DNA of 64,000 nt from Thiocapsa sp. (GCF_018399035.1 NZ_CP073760.1:4096001-4160000); one strand, 5' to 3'; positions 34,417 to 44,213 are shown, counted from the first letter of the stretch. The notes: generated from the letters alone by a model not told the origin. Made by a program: numbers and translations.

Positions 34417-35472
34417 TCATCGACCTGACCACTCCTCGAGGATGGCAACGATGTGCGGAATGGCCTCGGGCTCCCGGTCGCTCGGGAACAGGCGCGCGAG
34501 CATCCCGCGATGCGATGCTTTTACGAGAACCGGCGGCGGAGTGCCGGGGATCTGCAGCGAGGCGAGGGGGACGACGCCGTCGCCAAGACCCTCGCCGAGG
34601 CTCGACCACCAATCTTCGAGCACCTCGGCGAGATCGGTCGATCCGAGCTCGGCGGAAATGGCCTCGAGACTCGCGGCCATCGATTCAGGCGGCTCGGTGA
34701 GCAGACCACCGATCAACCGGACGGGGACGGATTCGGGCCAAGGCCGCGCGTTGAGATCCTCCAGAAAGACGCTGCCGGGTCGTAGGTCGATCTTGGCCTC
34801 GCCGGTTCCGTCGCGCAGTCCGGCGAAGAGCGAGAAGCGCCGCTCCGGTCCGGCGGCCAGATGGTCGCGCAGCTCCAGCCAGATGCGCAGACGCGCCCAT
34901 TCAGAGCCCTGATTGGGTGTGCCGACCAGGATGACGCCGCGCACGGCGGCACCCTCGACCCGCGCGGGCGCGCCCACCGGGTTGCGCCAGCGGGTGACGA
35001 AGTCGCGGATGATCAGCCCGCCCATGCTGTGTCCGATCAAGACGACCGGCCGGTCGAATGGAAGCTCGGGCCACTGCGCGGCGAGCAGGTCGGTGCTGCG
35101 GTCCACACCTTGGTCGTTGGGATAACGGAGCTCCCAGACCTCGAAACCCGCGGAGCCGAGCACGGGGATGAGGTCGTCCCAGATGTCGCCGGGCTCGTCG
35201 AGCCCATGGACGAGCAGAACCCGCGGCAGGGCGCGATCGGACCCGTCCGGGACGACCTGGATACGCGGGATGAGACCATGCCAGCCGTCCACCGGCGCCA
35301 TCGCCTGCGGAAACCAGGCGTCGAGCCGGTCATGAACGAGCACCCGCAGGCGCCGCTCCTCGCGCGGATGCCCCTCGGCCCACCAGGTCCAGAGCGCGAC
35401 CGCAAGCAGGAGACCGATCGGGACGAGAAGCAGCGCCCAGCGACGGCGGAACCGCACGGATTTCGCATTCAT
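34417..35472 (-). CDS. Membrane-anchored alpha/beta hydrolase, lipase-like
   Basis: 351 residues. One N-terminal membrane anchor (RRWALLLVPIGLLLAVALW) then an alpha/beta hydrolase: oxyanion motif VLLVHGLDEPGD, nucleophile elbow LIGHSMGGLI, and a C-terminal histidine candidate in VKASHRGML. It resembles triacylglycerol lipases/esterases of the PGAP1/lipase family. The extracytoplasmic side is likely. The start codon overlaps that of speA on the opposite strand (see speA). Confidence 0.85.
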   Translation of the reverse strand: MNAKSVRFRRRWALLLVPIGLLLAVALWTWWAEGHPREERRLRVLVHDRLDAWFPQAMAPVDGWHGLIPRIQVVPDGSDRALPRVLLVHGLDEPGDIWDDLIPVLGSAGFEVWELRYPNDQGVDRSTDLLAAQWPELPFDRPVVLIGHSMGGLIIRDFVTRWRNPVGAPARVEGAAVRGVILVGTPNQGSEWARLRIWLELRDHLAAGPERRFSLFAGLRDGTGEAKIDLRPGSVFLEDLNARPWPESVPVRLIGGLLTEPPESMAASLEAISAELGSTDLAEVLEDWWSSLGEGLGDGVVPLASLQIPGTPPPVLVKASHRGMLARLFPSDREPEAIPHIVAILEEWSGR

Positions 35473-37399
35473 GCCTTACCATCCTCCTATCGACATCACC
35501 GAACGAGACCTCCTCGCAATGGACCAAGGTGTGAAGCGTTGTAATCAGATCTATGCCATCGACCGTTGGGGCGAGGGCTATTTCGGGATCAATCCCGCCG
35601 GTCATCTCTATGCGCGACCGAACCCGAACGGCACAACCGAGGTGGATCTGGCCCTCTTGGCCGAACAGCTCGACGCCGAGGGCCTGTCGCTGCCGGTGCT
35701 GGTGCGCTTCAACGATATCCTGCGCCATCGCGTCGAGTCGCTTCACCAAGCCTTCGTGGATGCGAGCGCGGCGAGCGGTTACAGCGGTCGCTACCAACCC
35801 GTCTATCCGATCAAGGTCAACCAGCAGGCCGGTGTGGTGCGCGAGATCCTGCGCTCCGGTCACGCGGGCTTGGAGGCCGGCAGCAAGCCCGAGCTGATGG
35901 CGGTGCTGGCACTCTCGCCGCCCGACGGGCTGGTGGTCTGCAACGGCTACAAGGACCGCGAGTATATCCGGCTCGCCCTGATCGGGAGACGGCTCGGGTT
36001 GCGCGTGCAGATCGTGATCGAGAAGCCGTCCGAGGTCGCGCTCATCCTCGAGGAGGCCGAGCGGCTCGGCGTGGAGCCCCTGCTCGGCGTGCGGGCGCGG
36101 CTCGCCGCCGCGGCGGCGGGGAACTGGCAGAGCAGCGGCGGGGAGAAGGCCAAGTTCGGGCTCTCGGCCAACCAGATCCTGGACCTGGTCCGCACGCTCG
36201 AGTCCGCCGGGCGGCTGCACTGGCTCAATCTGCTGCATGCCCATCTGGGCTCTCAGATCCCGAATCTTCAGGACATCCGTTCCGGCGTCGCCGAGCTGGT
36301 GCGCTTCTATGCCGAGCTGCGCCGCCTGGGTGCGCCGATCACCATCCTGGATGTCGGCGGCGGGTTGGGTGTCGACTACGAGGGGACCCGCACGCGCAAC
36401 TACTGCTCGGTCAACTACAGCTTCGCGGGTTATGCGAGCGCGATCGTCGAGAGTGTCGCGGCCGAGTGTCGGCGACGGGGCCTGCCCGAGCCGGACCTGC
36501 TGAGCGAATCGGGCCGGGCGCTCACCGCGCACCATGCCGTCCTGATCACCAACGTGATCGATCGCGAGGAGGCCGGCGGCCAAGGGGTCCTGCCCAAGCC
36601 CGACGAGGGGGATCCGCTGCTCGATGCGCTGGCCGGACAGCTTCGGGCAGCGGACGAGGCGCCGCCGCAAGAGGTCTACTCGGAGGCGCGCGAGCTGATG
36701 GCGACCGCACGGGAGCGCTTTGCCGCGGATCGACTCGACCTGACCGGACGTGCGCGCGCGGAGGAGCTCTTCTTCGCCATCTGTCGGCGCCTGGCCGGGC
36801 GGCTCGACCCGGCGATCCGACGCCACCGCGAGCTGGCCGACGAGGTCAATGCACTGCTCGCCGACAAGCTCTTCTGCAACTTCTCCTTGTTCCAGTCGAT
36901 GCCGGACGTCTGGGCGCTCGATCAGATCTTTCCGATCGTGCCCATCCAGCGTCTCGACGAGCTGCCGAACGCACGGGCGATGGTGCATGACCTGACCTGC
37001 GACTCGGACGGCTGTATCGACCACTATGTCGACGAGGGCGGCGTGGAGGCGAGCCTGCCGGTGCATGCCGGTGCCGGGTCGGGATCGCCCTATCTCATCG
37101 GCTTCTTCATGGTCGGTGCCTATCAGGAGATCCTCGGCGACATCCACAACCTCTTCGGCGACACGGATGCGGTCAACGTCGAGCTGGATGCGAGCGCGCC
37201 GGGCGGCTACCGTCTGCTTGATGCCGAACGCGGCGACTCGACCGACGAGCTTCTGAGCTATGTGCATTTCGAGCCGCGCACCCTGCTCGCGCACTATCGA
37301 CGCAAGCTCGACGCCGCCGGTCTGGACCGGGCAACCCGCGAGCACTTCTTTGTCGAGCTCAAGGCCGGGCTCTACGGCTACACCTATCTGGGCAGCTGA
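35471..37399 (+). CDS. speA: Biosynthetic arginine decarboxylase SpeA
   Basis: 642 residues from ATG 35471; a second in-frame ATG at 35519 (MDQGVKRCNQIYAI) fits the family start well and would avoid the overlap with the lipase start codon. SpeA makes agmatine from arginine for polyamine synthesis. It is a fold III PLP enzyme: PLP lysine in YQPVYPIKVNQQAGVV, KFGLSANQILDLV, DVGGGLGVDYEGT, SESGRALTAHHAVL, and DSDGCIDHYVDEGG near the C-terminus. It sits directly before hypA (3-base gap), a coupling seen in some purple bacteria. Confidence 0.95.
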   Translation: MPYHPPIDITERDLLAMDQGVKRCNQIYAIDRWGEGYFGINPAGHLYARPNPNGTTEVDLALLAEQLDAEGLSLPVLVRFNDILRHRVESLHQAFVDASAASGYSGRYQPVYPIKVNQQAGVVREILRSGHAGLEAGSKPELMAVLALSPPDGLVVCNGYKDREYIRLALIGRRLGLRVQIVIEKPSEVALILEEAERLGVEPLLGVRARLAAAAAGNWQSSGGEKAKFGLSANQILDLVRTLESAGRLHWLNLLHAHLGSQIPNLQDIRSGVAELVRFYAELRRLGAPITILDVGGGLGVDYEGTRTRNYCSVNYSFAGYASAIVESVAAECRRRGLPEPDLLSESGRALTAHHAVLITNVIDREEAGGQGVLPKPDEGDPLLDALAGQLRAADEAPPQEVYSEARELMATARERFAADRLDLTGRARAEELFFAICRRLAGRLDPAIRRHRELADEVNALLADKLFCNFSLFQSMPDVWALDQIFPIVPIQRLDELPNARAMVHDLTCDSDGCIDHYVDEGGVEASLPVHAGAGSGSPYLIGFFMVGAYQEILGDIHNLFGDTDAVNVELDASAPGGYRLLDAERGDSTDELLSYVHFEPRTLLAHYRRKLDAAGLDRATREHFFVELKAGLYGYTYLGS

Positions 37400-37402
37400 G
37401 CC

Positions 37403-37753
37403 ATGCACGAGCTTTCCATCTGTCAGGCCCTGCTCGATCAGGTCGAGCGGATCGCCGTCGAGCACGGGGCCAGCGCCGTGGAGCGCATCCTGCTGCGGGT
37501 CGGCCCGCTCGCGGGTGTCGAGGGGTCCTTGCTCCGGCACGCCTTTCCGCTGGCCGCGGCAGGGACCGTCGCGGAGAACGCCGAGCTAGTGATCGAAGCC
37601 GCACCCGTGCGCGTTGCCTGCAACGACTGCGGTGCCGAGACGGACGCGACCCCGAATCGGCTCTTGTGCGGAGACTGCGGCAGCTATAAGACGCGCCTGG
37701 TGAGCGGGGATGAGCTGTTGCTGGCGAACCTGGAGTTGACTCTGCCCGACTAA
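37403..37753 (+). CDS. hypA: Nickel metallochaperone HypA
   Basis: 116 residues. HypA brings nickel to [NiFe]-hydrogenase precursors. The N-terminal MHELSICQAL holds the nickel-binding Met-His; the zinc site is CNDC...CGDC. Length is normal. The GTPase partner hypB is found 16 kb to the right, with a Ter island in between, although the two are usually neighbours. Confidence 0.96.
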   Translation: MHELSICQALLDQVERIAVEHGASAVERILLRVGPLAGVEGSLLRHAFPLAAAGTVAENAELVIEAAPVRVACNDCGAETDATPNRLLCGDCGSYKTRLVSGDELLLANLELTLPD

Positions 37754-38216
37754 TCATGTCCGGCAGAGCCGGGGGCTCGCCTCACGCGTGCCGCCGAGCG
37801 TATGCAGACCGATTCTCGACAGGTTTTCTTGCCGGACTCCCTTGCTGTTGGTGAAGATCATCGCTGTAAGGGAATCGGATTCGATAGAACCGGGATGGCA
37901 TTTCGATGACTCTGTATCGTCATTAGAAGACTCTGCTGATCCGTTGATGTTTTTATCGCTCTCAATAATGAGTGCTGCTTTGTTGGGGCGGGTGCGTTGT
38001 GTGCATTGCCACTCGAAACAGATGAAAAGCCATGAGTGATTTAAATCTGAGCATGTTGTTCGCGCTGATATTGGTTCAATAAATGTATTTAAAAATTCAG
38101 GTGTTCGGAGCTTGCATATTTCAAGTGATGACATAAACTAGCGAATCTGATGCGCAGTACGGTCGACGAAAAATGCGAATTTGCGTCGAGATTTTCCATG
38201 AAATGAGGAGATTAAA
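37754..38216. other. AT-richer stretch at the left edge of the Ter island
   Basis: About 460 bases with clearly lower GC than both sides and no convincing gene. Openings on either strand (for example minus 37754-38134) have poor composition and no ribosome site. It probably carries the promoter of terB, whose start has GAGGAG at a good distance, and marks where foreign DNA begins. Confidence 0.5.
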
Positions 38217-38672
38217 ATGCTGTCCGGAATGTTGGGTAAATTAAAGGAAATGGGTAACGGCCTCAAGGATGATGCCTTGAAGTTCAAAAATCGCGGGTTC
38301 ATGGAGGCGTGCACCGCAGGCTGTGCAATCATCGCGAACGCCGACGGGGTCGTGAAGCCCGAAGAGAAGCGAAAAATGATGGGCTTCATGGGCGCATCCG
38401 ACGTGCTGTCGCTGTATGACACCACGACGGTGATCGCCAGTTTCGAGAAGCACTGCGCGAAATATGATTTCGATGCCCAGATCGGCGAGGCGGAGGCGCT
38501 AAAGGTCGTCTCGACGCTGAAATCGAAGCCGGCAGAAGCACGCCTGTTGGTTCGCGCCTGTTGCGTCATCGCTGGTTCTGATGGCAACTTCGACCAGGAC
38601 GAGCGCGCTGCCGTGACACGCATGTGCCATGAGTTGGGACTCGACGCGTCGGAGTTTCTCCCTGCCGCCTGA
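38217..38672 (+). CDS. terB: Tellurite resistance protein TerB
   Basis: 151 residues, all-helical TerB fold: MLSGMLGKLKEMGNGLKDDA, ACTAGCAIIANADGVVKPEEKRKM, CAKYDFDAQIGEAE and ACCVIAGSDGNFDQDERAAV. The family has a metal-binding centre of acidic residues, here in NADG.. and SDGNFD.. loops. Partner of TerC and TerD in Ter stress systems. First gene of the island. Confidence 0.95.
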   Translation: MLSGMLGKLKEMGNGLKDDALKFKNRGFMEACTAGCAIIANADGVVKPEEKRKMMGFMGASDVLSLYDTTTVIASFEKHCAKYDFDAQIGEAEALKVVSTLKSKPAEARLLVRACCVIAGSDGNFDQDERAAVTRMCHELGLDASEFLPAA

Positions 38673-38720
38673 ACGGCCAGCGATTCGCCCTTTCATCCGC
38701 CCATTGCCCCGGAGGTCTCG

Positions 38721-39365
38721 ATGTCACGGCGACTCCCCGTTTACCTGGTGCTCGACACCTCCGGCTCGATGTTGGGTGAGGGCATCGAGGCGATGAAGAC
38801 CGGTCTCGAGACGCTGCTCTCGGCGTTGCGTCAGGATCCCTATGCGCTGGAAACGGTGCACCTGTCCGTCATCACCTTCGACACCAACGCACGGCAGGCG
38901 GTCCCGCTGACCGAGGTTGCTGCCTTTCGTGCTCCGGATCTTCGCGCGACGGGGACGACCTCGCTGGGCGCCGCTTTGACGCTCTTGAGCACCTCAATCG
39001 AACGTGAGGTCAGCAAGGGAACCACCGAGCAACGTGGCGACTGGAAGCCGCTTGTCTTTTTAATGACCGACGGCGCGCCAACCGACGATTGGAAAGCGGG
39101 CCAGGCGGCATTGGCGCAGACGCCGATATCGACCTTGGTCGCCTGCGCGGCGGGCCCGGACGCCAAACTGGAGGTGCTACGCGCCCTCACCGAAGCGGTC
39201 GTGACGCTCGATACCGCAGACGCCTCGACCATCAAAGCCTTCTTCCGATGGGTCTCCGCATCCGTGGCGATGAGCAGTCAAAAGGTCGATTTGACGAAGC
39301 GCGAGGTCGGCGGCCTCGGAGATCTGCCCCCGCCCCCGCCGTCGATCAACGTTGCGGGCCTATGA
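38721..39365 (+). CDS. terY: TerY-type vWA protein, copy 1
   Basis: 214 residues. A von Willebrand A domain with the metal-ion site LVLDTSGSMLGEG (DxSGS), TGTTSLGAALTLL (Thr) and LMTDGAPTDDW (Asp). TerY proteins are thought to hold phospho-signalling components together in the cytosol. A proline-rich tail (PPPPPPSI) ends the protein. The stop overlaps the next start (ATGA). Confidence 0.92.
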   Translation: MSRRLPVYLVLDTSGSMLGEGIEAMKTGLETLLSALRQDPYALETVHLSVITFDTNARQAVPLTEVAAFRAPDLRATGTTSLGAALTLLSTSIEREVSKGTTEQRGDWKPLVFLMTDGAPTDDWKAGQAALAQTPISTLVACAAGPDAKLEVLRALTEAVVTLDTADASTIKAFFRWVSASVAMSSQKVDLTKREVGGLGDLPPPPPSINVAGL

Positions 39366-40009
39366 CCATGAGTGTACGGCGCCTGCCCGTCTACATCCTG
39401 GTCGACACCTCCGGGTCAATGCGTGGTGAACCCATTCAAGCGCTCAATGTCGGCCTAAAGGCAATGGAGCAGGCGTTGCGGCGTGACCCGTTTGCGCTGG
39501 AAAGCGTGCATCTGTCGCTGATCACGTTCGATCTTCAGGCCCGCGAGGTCTTTCCCCTGACCCCGCTCGATCAGGTGCGCATACCGGAAATCACGGTGCC
39601 GGCGTCGGGAGCGACCTTTCTCGGCGCTGCCTTGAAGCTACTCGTCGATCGGGTGGACCGCGACGTGGTGCGGGGCAGCGCGCAGCGCCGCGGCGATTGG
39701 CGCCCGATGGCCTTCGTCATGACCGACGGCGCCCCGTCCGACTCTCAAGACTACGAAGAGGCGATTATCGCGATCAAACAGCGTGAATTTGCGCGCGTGG
39801 TCGCCTGCGCCGCCGGTCCCAAGGCGCGCACGGACGCGCTGCGTCGGCTTACCGATACCCTGGTCACACTCGATACGCTCGACGGGGCCGGCTTCGCGCA
39901 ATTCTTCCAGTGGGTCTCCAACAGCATCGCCGCCGGTGGCCGCAGCGGCAGCGCCTCGCCAACGGACACGCTGCCGGCACTCCCGGCGGAAATCCAGATC
40001 CTGGCCTGA
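39362..40009 (+). CDS. terY: TerY-type vWA protein, copy 2
   Basis: 215 residues, paralog of the previous gene: ILVDTSGSMRGEP, ASGATFLGAALKLL and VMTDGAPSDSQDYEEA form the metal site. Its C-terminus is Ala/Ser-rich without zinc ligands. Translationally coupled to copy 1 by ATGA overlap; 16 bases to the next. Confidence 0.92.
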   Translation: MTMSVRRLPVYILVDTSGSMRGEPIQALNVGLKAMEQALRRDPFALESVHLSLITFDLQAREVFPLTPLDQVRIPEITVPASGATFLGAALKLLVDRVDRDVVRGSAQRRGDWRPMAFVMTDGAPSDSQDYEEAIIAIKQREFARVVACAAGPKARTDALRRLTDTLVTLDTLDGAGFAQFFQWVSNSIAAGGRSGSASPTDTLPALPAEIQILA

Positions 40010-40025
40010 CACGGAACTCGTCCTC

Positions 40026-41063
40026 ATGCGAAGGCTGCCCATTTTTCTGGTGCTCGACGTGTCCGAGTCAATGGCGGGCGAGAATCTGGCCCGCCTGGAA
40101 GAGGCGATTGGAACCATCGTCGCGAATCTGCGCACCAACCCGAGTGCGTTAGAAACAGTCTATCTGTCGGTGGTTGCCTTCGCGGGTGTAGTGCGGACCC
40201 TATCGGACCTTGGCGAACTCGCGACGTTTCGTGCACCGTCCTTGCCGATGGGCAGCGGTACCGCCTTGGGCGGCGCCCTGCACCATGTGATGGACGCCAT
40301 CGACCGGCAGATCGTGCGCCCGAGCCTCGAGCACAAAGGCGACTGGGCACCGATCGTCTATCTGTTTACCGACGGGAAGCCGACAGATTCGCTCGCGAGC
40401 GCCCGAACCCGTTGGCAGCGCGACTACGCCGGTCAGACGGCATTGATCGCGGTGGCCATCGGCGGCTATGCCGATCAGGCATCCTTGCGCGCTCTCACGG
40501 AGCACGTGCTGGTGTTCGACGACCGCGCACCCGGCGGGTTCGATGTCTTCGTCCGCTGGGTGACCGAGTCCATGACCGTGCAGAGCCAGCGCCTCGGCGG
40601 CGGCGTCTCGCTTGCCAAACCGGATGCCAGAATCGTCGCGGAAGCCGGCGCTCCCGGTGCCTTATCCCCGTCCGACGATCCGGATTGCGTGGTTTTGGTC
40701 GGTCGCTGCCAAAGCACCCGTAAACCTTATCTGCTCAAGTACGAACGCCGGTCTATCCCAATCCAACTCGCGGGGACCGAGATCGACGCAAGCGGCCTCG
40801 CCATCGCCGGCGCGTTCCCGATCAACGAGACCTATTTCGACTGGAGCGCCGGAGCGGGGGGTGGCGGTACCATCAATACCGCAGACATCGCCGGAGTCGC
40901 GTCCTGTCCGCATTGCGGCAATCCCACCACCATCGCTCAATGTGCCTGCGGCAAGCTCATGTGTGTGCGCGGTCCCGGTGAAGCCACCTGTCCCTGGTGC
41001 GACAAGACCTGCGCCTTCGAGTCCGGCGCCGAGGATTTCGAGATCGAACGGAGACTGGGATAG
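40026..41063 (+). CDS. TerY-type vWA protein, copy 3, with TerY-C zinc domain
   Basis: 345 residues. The vWA site is slightly altered (VLDVSESMAGE, DVSES instead of DTSGS; later LFTDGKPTDSL). The extra C-terminal half is beta-rich and ends with a zinc-binding domain: CPHCGNPTTIAQCACGK and CPWCDK. This is the TerY-C type arrangement. The next gene starts 2 bases on, so all run as one operon. The change of G to E in DxSxS may still allow metal binding. Confidence 0.9.
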   Translation: MRRLPIFLVLDVSESMAGENLARLEEAIGTIVANLRTNPSALETVYLSVVAFAGVVRTLSDLGELATFRAPSLPMGSGTALGGALHHVMDAIDRQIVRPSLEHKGDWAPIVYLFTDGKPTDSLASARTRWQRDYAGQTALIAVAIGGYADQASLRALTEHVLVFDDRAPGGFDVFVRWVTESMTVQSQRLGGGVSLAKPDARIVAEAGAPGALSPSDDPDCVVLVGRCQSTRKPYLLKYERRSIPIQLAGTEIDASGLAIAGAFPINETYFDWSAGAGGGGTINTADIAGVASCPHCGNPTTIAQCACGKLMCVRGPGEATCPWCDKTCAFESGAEDFEIERRLG

Positions 41064-41065
41064 AC

Positions 41066-42637
41066 ATGGATCGATCGGAACACCGAGAGCGTCTGGCACT
41101 GCAGATTCTCGATCTTCTCGGCAAAGCATTCCCCGCTGCCGAATCGCGCGATGATCTGCTTGCTCAGGCACGCGCCCTGGTGACTTTGGCCGATCAAGAC
41201 AAGACAACCGACATGGATGAATTACCGCAGAGCGCGCAGACGGCTGACGACGCTGCACCACCGTCGCCGCAGCATGTGACGACGCAGCATCCGGAGGCAT
41301 CCAACGGTCATGTCGGCGCGACCCGGGAGAGTAACGAACCCGAGGAGAACGGCATGCCCGACGCGGCGCTCCCGCAACCTGACGCGCCGCACACCGCCGC
41401 CGCTGAGCCATTGCGTCCTGGCGAGATACCCGAGGCCGACCTTCCGATCCTGCCCGTACCGACCCGCCTGCCGCGCGTGGAAATTCTGGCGAACGCACGC
41501 GCCGGAGCGCCTTACCGCGCGCGAATCGTCGCGCATGACGACGACGGCCCTGCTCAGATCGTCGGCTGCGACATTCCGGCCGACGCGCTGGTGCATTTCC
41601 AAGACGGCCATCTGTGTGGAGAGTCGCCCCGGGCCGGCGACTACGACATTCAGGTGAGCATCGCGGTCGGCGCGTCCGAGCCGACCCGGATCGTGCGCAC
41701 CGAGGCCCGTTTGGTGGTGAATCCCGATCCGCGCTCGTTGTGGAAAAACATTCCTTCCGACCGGGATGAGGCCGGCTGGAAGAACGACAGCGACGGTGCG
41801 TCTCTGGATGGCGCCAACGGTCGGCATCTAGTCGTCGCCAGCCAACGTGGCCGCTCGCACGCACATGTCGGCGCCGCGCGCGACGACGACTTCGCGCTGC
41901 GGGTGACGGGTGCCGATGGCTGGAATGTCCTGGCCATCGCCGACGGCGCCGGCAGTGCGAAGCGTTCGCGCATCGGCTCACGCGTGGCCTGCGACACGGC
42001 CGTGGACGTCGCTGTGACGCACTTGGCGGAAACCGCCGGGCAGTGGCCACTCGCCAGGCTCGTGAACCCGCCGCCCGAGGAGGATGCGCGAGTGCTGCGC
42101 AACCTCGCCTACAGGGTACTCGGCACGGCCGCATTCGAGGCGGTCAAGGCCATCGAGGCGCGTGGCATCGCCCAAGGCTGCGAGCCTCGCGACTACGCGA
42201 CCACCCTGCAGCTCGCGCTTCACCGCAAACTGGACACTGGTGATTTGATCGTGACCTTCTGGGTCGGAGACGGGGCTATCGGCCTGCTTGAGTCCGACGG
42301 GACCGCCCGCCTGCTGGGTATCCCCGATGGCGGTGAATACGCCGGGCAAACCCGCTTCCTGGACCGGGACGTCGTCACCGATGGCGAGCAGATCATGCGC
42401 CGCATTCAGGTCACCGTCGTGCCGCACCTCGAAGCCTTGGTCCTGATGAGCGACGGGGTGAGTGATCCCAGGTTTCCCTCCGATGCGGCCCTGCAGAAGG
42501 CAACCTACTGGCGCGCCCTGTGGCACGAGCTCCAGCCACTGCTCGGCGAGACGCAGGCGTCGCAGCGCCTGCTGGAGTGGCTCGATTTCTGGAGTAGCGG
42601 CAACCACGACGACCGCACCCTGGCCGTGCTCTGGTAG
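41066..42637 (+). CDS. PP2C-family phosphatase of the Ter system
   Basis: 523 residues. The first ~200 are a low-complexity acidic linker and a beta-rich part (LPRVEILANARAGAPYRARIV). The C-terminal PP2C-like domain has LAIADGAGSAKRSRIGS, VTFWVGDGAIGLL, VLMSDGVSDPRF and GNHDDRTLAV, giving the metal-binding acids. It probably removes phosphate from proteins phosphorylated by the kinase encoded 10 bases further. Kinase-phosphatase-TerY sets are known in Ter loci. Confidence 0.92.
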   Translation: MDRSEHRERLALQILDLLGKAFPAAESRDDLLAQARALVTLADQDKTTDMDELPQSAQTADDAAPPSPQHVTTQHPEASNGHVGATRESNEPEENGMPDAALPQPDAPHTAAAEPLRPGEIPEADLPILPVPTRLPRVEILANARAGAPYRARIVAHDDDGPAQIVGCDIPADALVHFQDGHLCGESPRAGDYDIQVSIAVGASEPTRIVRTEARLVVNPDPRSLWKNIPSDRDEAGWKNDSDGASLDGANGRHLVVASQRGRSHAHVGAARDDDFALRVTGADGWNVLAIADGAGSAKRSRIGSRVACDTAVDVAVTHLAETAGQWPLARLVNPPPEEDARVLRNLAYRVLGTAAFEAVKAIEARGIAQGCEPRDYATTLQLALHRKLDTGDLIVTFWVGDGAIGLLESDGTARLLGIPDGGEYAGQTRFLDRDVVTDGEQIMRRIQVTVVPHLEALVLMSDGVSDPRFPSDAALQKATYWRALWHELQPLLGETQASQRLLEWLDFWSSGNHDDRTLAVLW

Positions 42638-42647
42638 AGTCGAGACC

Positions 42648-44147
42648 ATGGCCCGCATCGTGCATTTGAAGACCCTCCAGGGCGAAACAGTCAGTTTCGA
42701 GGATGATCTCATCGCATCGGGGGCCATGAAGGATGTCTACTTCGCGCCGGACCGCCGATCCGTGGTGGCGTTCTTTCGTCACCCACAGCCGCCGGCCGCG
42801 CGCGAGCGCCTGCGCGTGATCTGCGAAGACTATCGCCAGGGCATCCTCAACCAGGCCGGGAGTGACTATTGGCGCGAGGTCTTCTGCTGGCCCTCCGGCG
42901 TCGTGGAGCACGACGGGCGCGTCGGCGTGGTTGTCCCGGCCTACCCCAGGCAGTTCTTTTTCGAGCACGGGTCGTCGAACAACGACATGCTCGGCATCCG
43001 CGGGCGCGAGAAAGAAGGCAAATGGTTTGCCAGCGCCAATAACCAGAACCGCTTTCTCGACCCCCGCGAACGAGGGCACTGGCTCAATTATCTGCGCATC
43101 TGCATTCGCATTGCCCGTGGGGTGCGCCGGATGCATGCCGCCGGGCTCGCGCACAGCGATCTGAGCTACAAAAACGTCCTGGTGGACCCCTGCACCGGAC
43201 AAGCCTGCCTGATCGACATCGACGGGCTGGTCGTGCCGGGCAAGTATCCGCCGGAGGTGGTCGGCACGCCTGACTTCATCGCCCCCGAGGTTGTCGCCAC
43301 GGCACACCTGCCGCACGATAGCCCGGCCCGGAAACTGCCCTGCATCGCCACCGACCGTCATGCGCTGGCGGTACTCATCTACATGTATCTGCTCTACCGG
43401 CATCCATTGCGCGGCGCCCGCGTTCACGACACTGATCCCCAGCGCGACGAGACCCTTGCGATGGGCGAGCGGGCGCTTTTTATCGAGGATCCGCAGGATC
43501 CGGGCAATCGCATCCGGCTGGCGGATGCGCGCCCGAGCGAGCTGCCGTGGGCCGACACCGCGCGCATGCCTTTCACCCTGACCGGCCCCTACCTGTCCGA
43601 GCTGTTTGCCAAGGCATTTCAAGACGGACTGCGCGACCCCGTTGCACGCCCAAGCGCCGAGGACTGGGAGTTCGCGCTGGTCCGAACGGCCGATCTGCTG
43701 CAACCCTGTGTGAACCCGGACTGCAGCCAGGGCTGGTACGTGTTCGACAACGCCCGTGCCCCGAGCTGTCCGTTCTGCGGAACACCCTACCGGGGTCTGT
43801 TGCCGGTGCTGAATTTCTACTCCTCACGGCGCGGGGAGACCTTTCGCGCCGACGACTACCGATTGATGGTTTACACCAATCAATCCCTCTTCCAGTGGCA
43901 CAGCAATCGCCATATCACGCCCAATGAGCGGTTGACCGAGGACCAGAAGCAGCGTGTCGGCTATTTCGTCCAGCATCAGGGAACCTGGTGGCTGGTCAAC
44001 GAACGCCTGCCGCAGTGCCGCGATCTCGGCGCACAGCGCGATATCCCCATCGGCGAGCGCGTCGCCTTAAGCGACGGGCTGCAACTGCTGCTCTCGCGCG
44101 AAGACGGTGGTCGTCTCATGCTGGTGCAGATGGCGGGCGTACCCTGA
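42648..44147 (+). CDS. Protein-kinase-like protein of the Ter system
   Basis: 499 residues. The catalytic loop HSDLSYKNVL (HxDxxxxN) and LIDIDGLV (DFG replaced by DIDG) are good, and APEV follows. The usual strand-3 lysine region reads SVVAFFRHPQ, so that lysine may be replaced. At about 345-375 a zinc ribbon (CVNPDC...CPFCGTPY) is inserted and the end is beta-rich. The non-standard ATP site suggests a specialised kinase; the intact HxD and D argue it is active. Same operon as PP2C and TerY. Confidence 0.88.
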   Translation: MARIVHLKTLQGETVSFEDDLIASGAMKDVYFAPDRRSVVAFFRHPQPPAARERLRVICEDYRQGILNQAGSDYWREVFCWPSGVVEHDGRVGVVVPAYPRQFFFEHGSSNNDMLGIRGREKEGKWFASANNQNRFLDPRERGHWLNYLRICIRIARGVRRMHAAGLAHSDLSYKNVLVDPCTGQACLIDIDGLVVPGKYPPEVVGTPDFIAPEVVATAHLPHDSPARKLPCIATDRHALAVLIYMYLLYRHPLRGARVHDTDPQRDETLAMGERALFIEDPQDPGNRIRLADARPSELPWADTARMPFTLTGPYLSELFAKAFQDGLRDPVARPSAEDWEFALVRTADLLQPCVNPDCSQGWYVFDNARAPSCPFCGTPYRGLLPVLNFYSSRRGETFRADDYRLMVYTNQSLFQWHSNRHITPNERLTEDQKQRVGYFVQHQGTWWLVNERLPQCRDLGAQRDIPIGERVALSDGLQLLLSREDGGRLMLVQMAGVP

Positions 44148-44213
44148 CAAGACGCTCAGGCGCCCGGGCGAACGTGGGCGCATTCGACGGATCAACCACG
44201 GAGCAAAGACACG

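Noticed and set aside
35330..37540. 736-residue minus-strand frame opposite speA
   Set aside because: speA motifs are complete on the plus strand; the minus frame has no natural composition.
37754..38134. 126-residue minus-strand frame in the AT-richer stretch
   Set aside because: Ser/Cys/Thr-rich without family or ribosome site and overlapping the hypA end; reported as non-coding instead.
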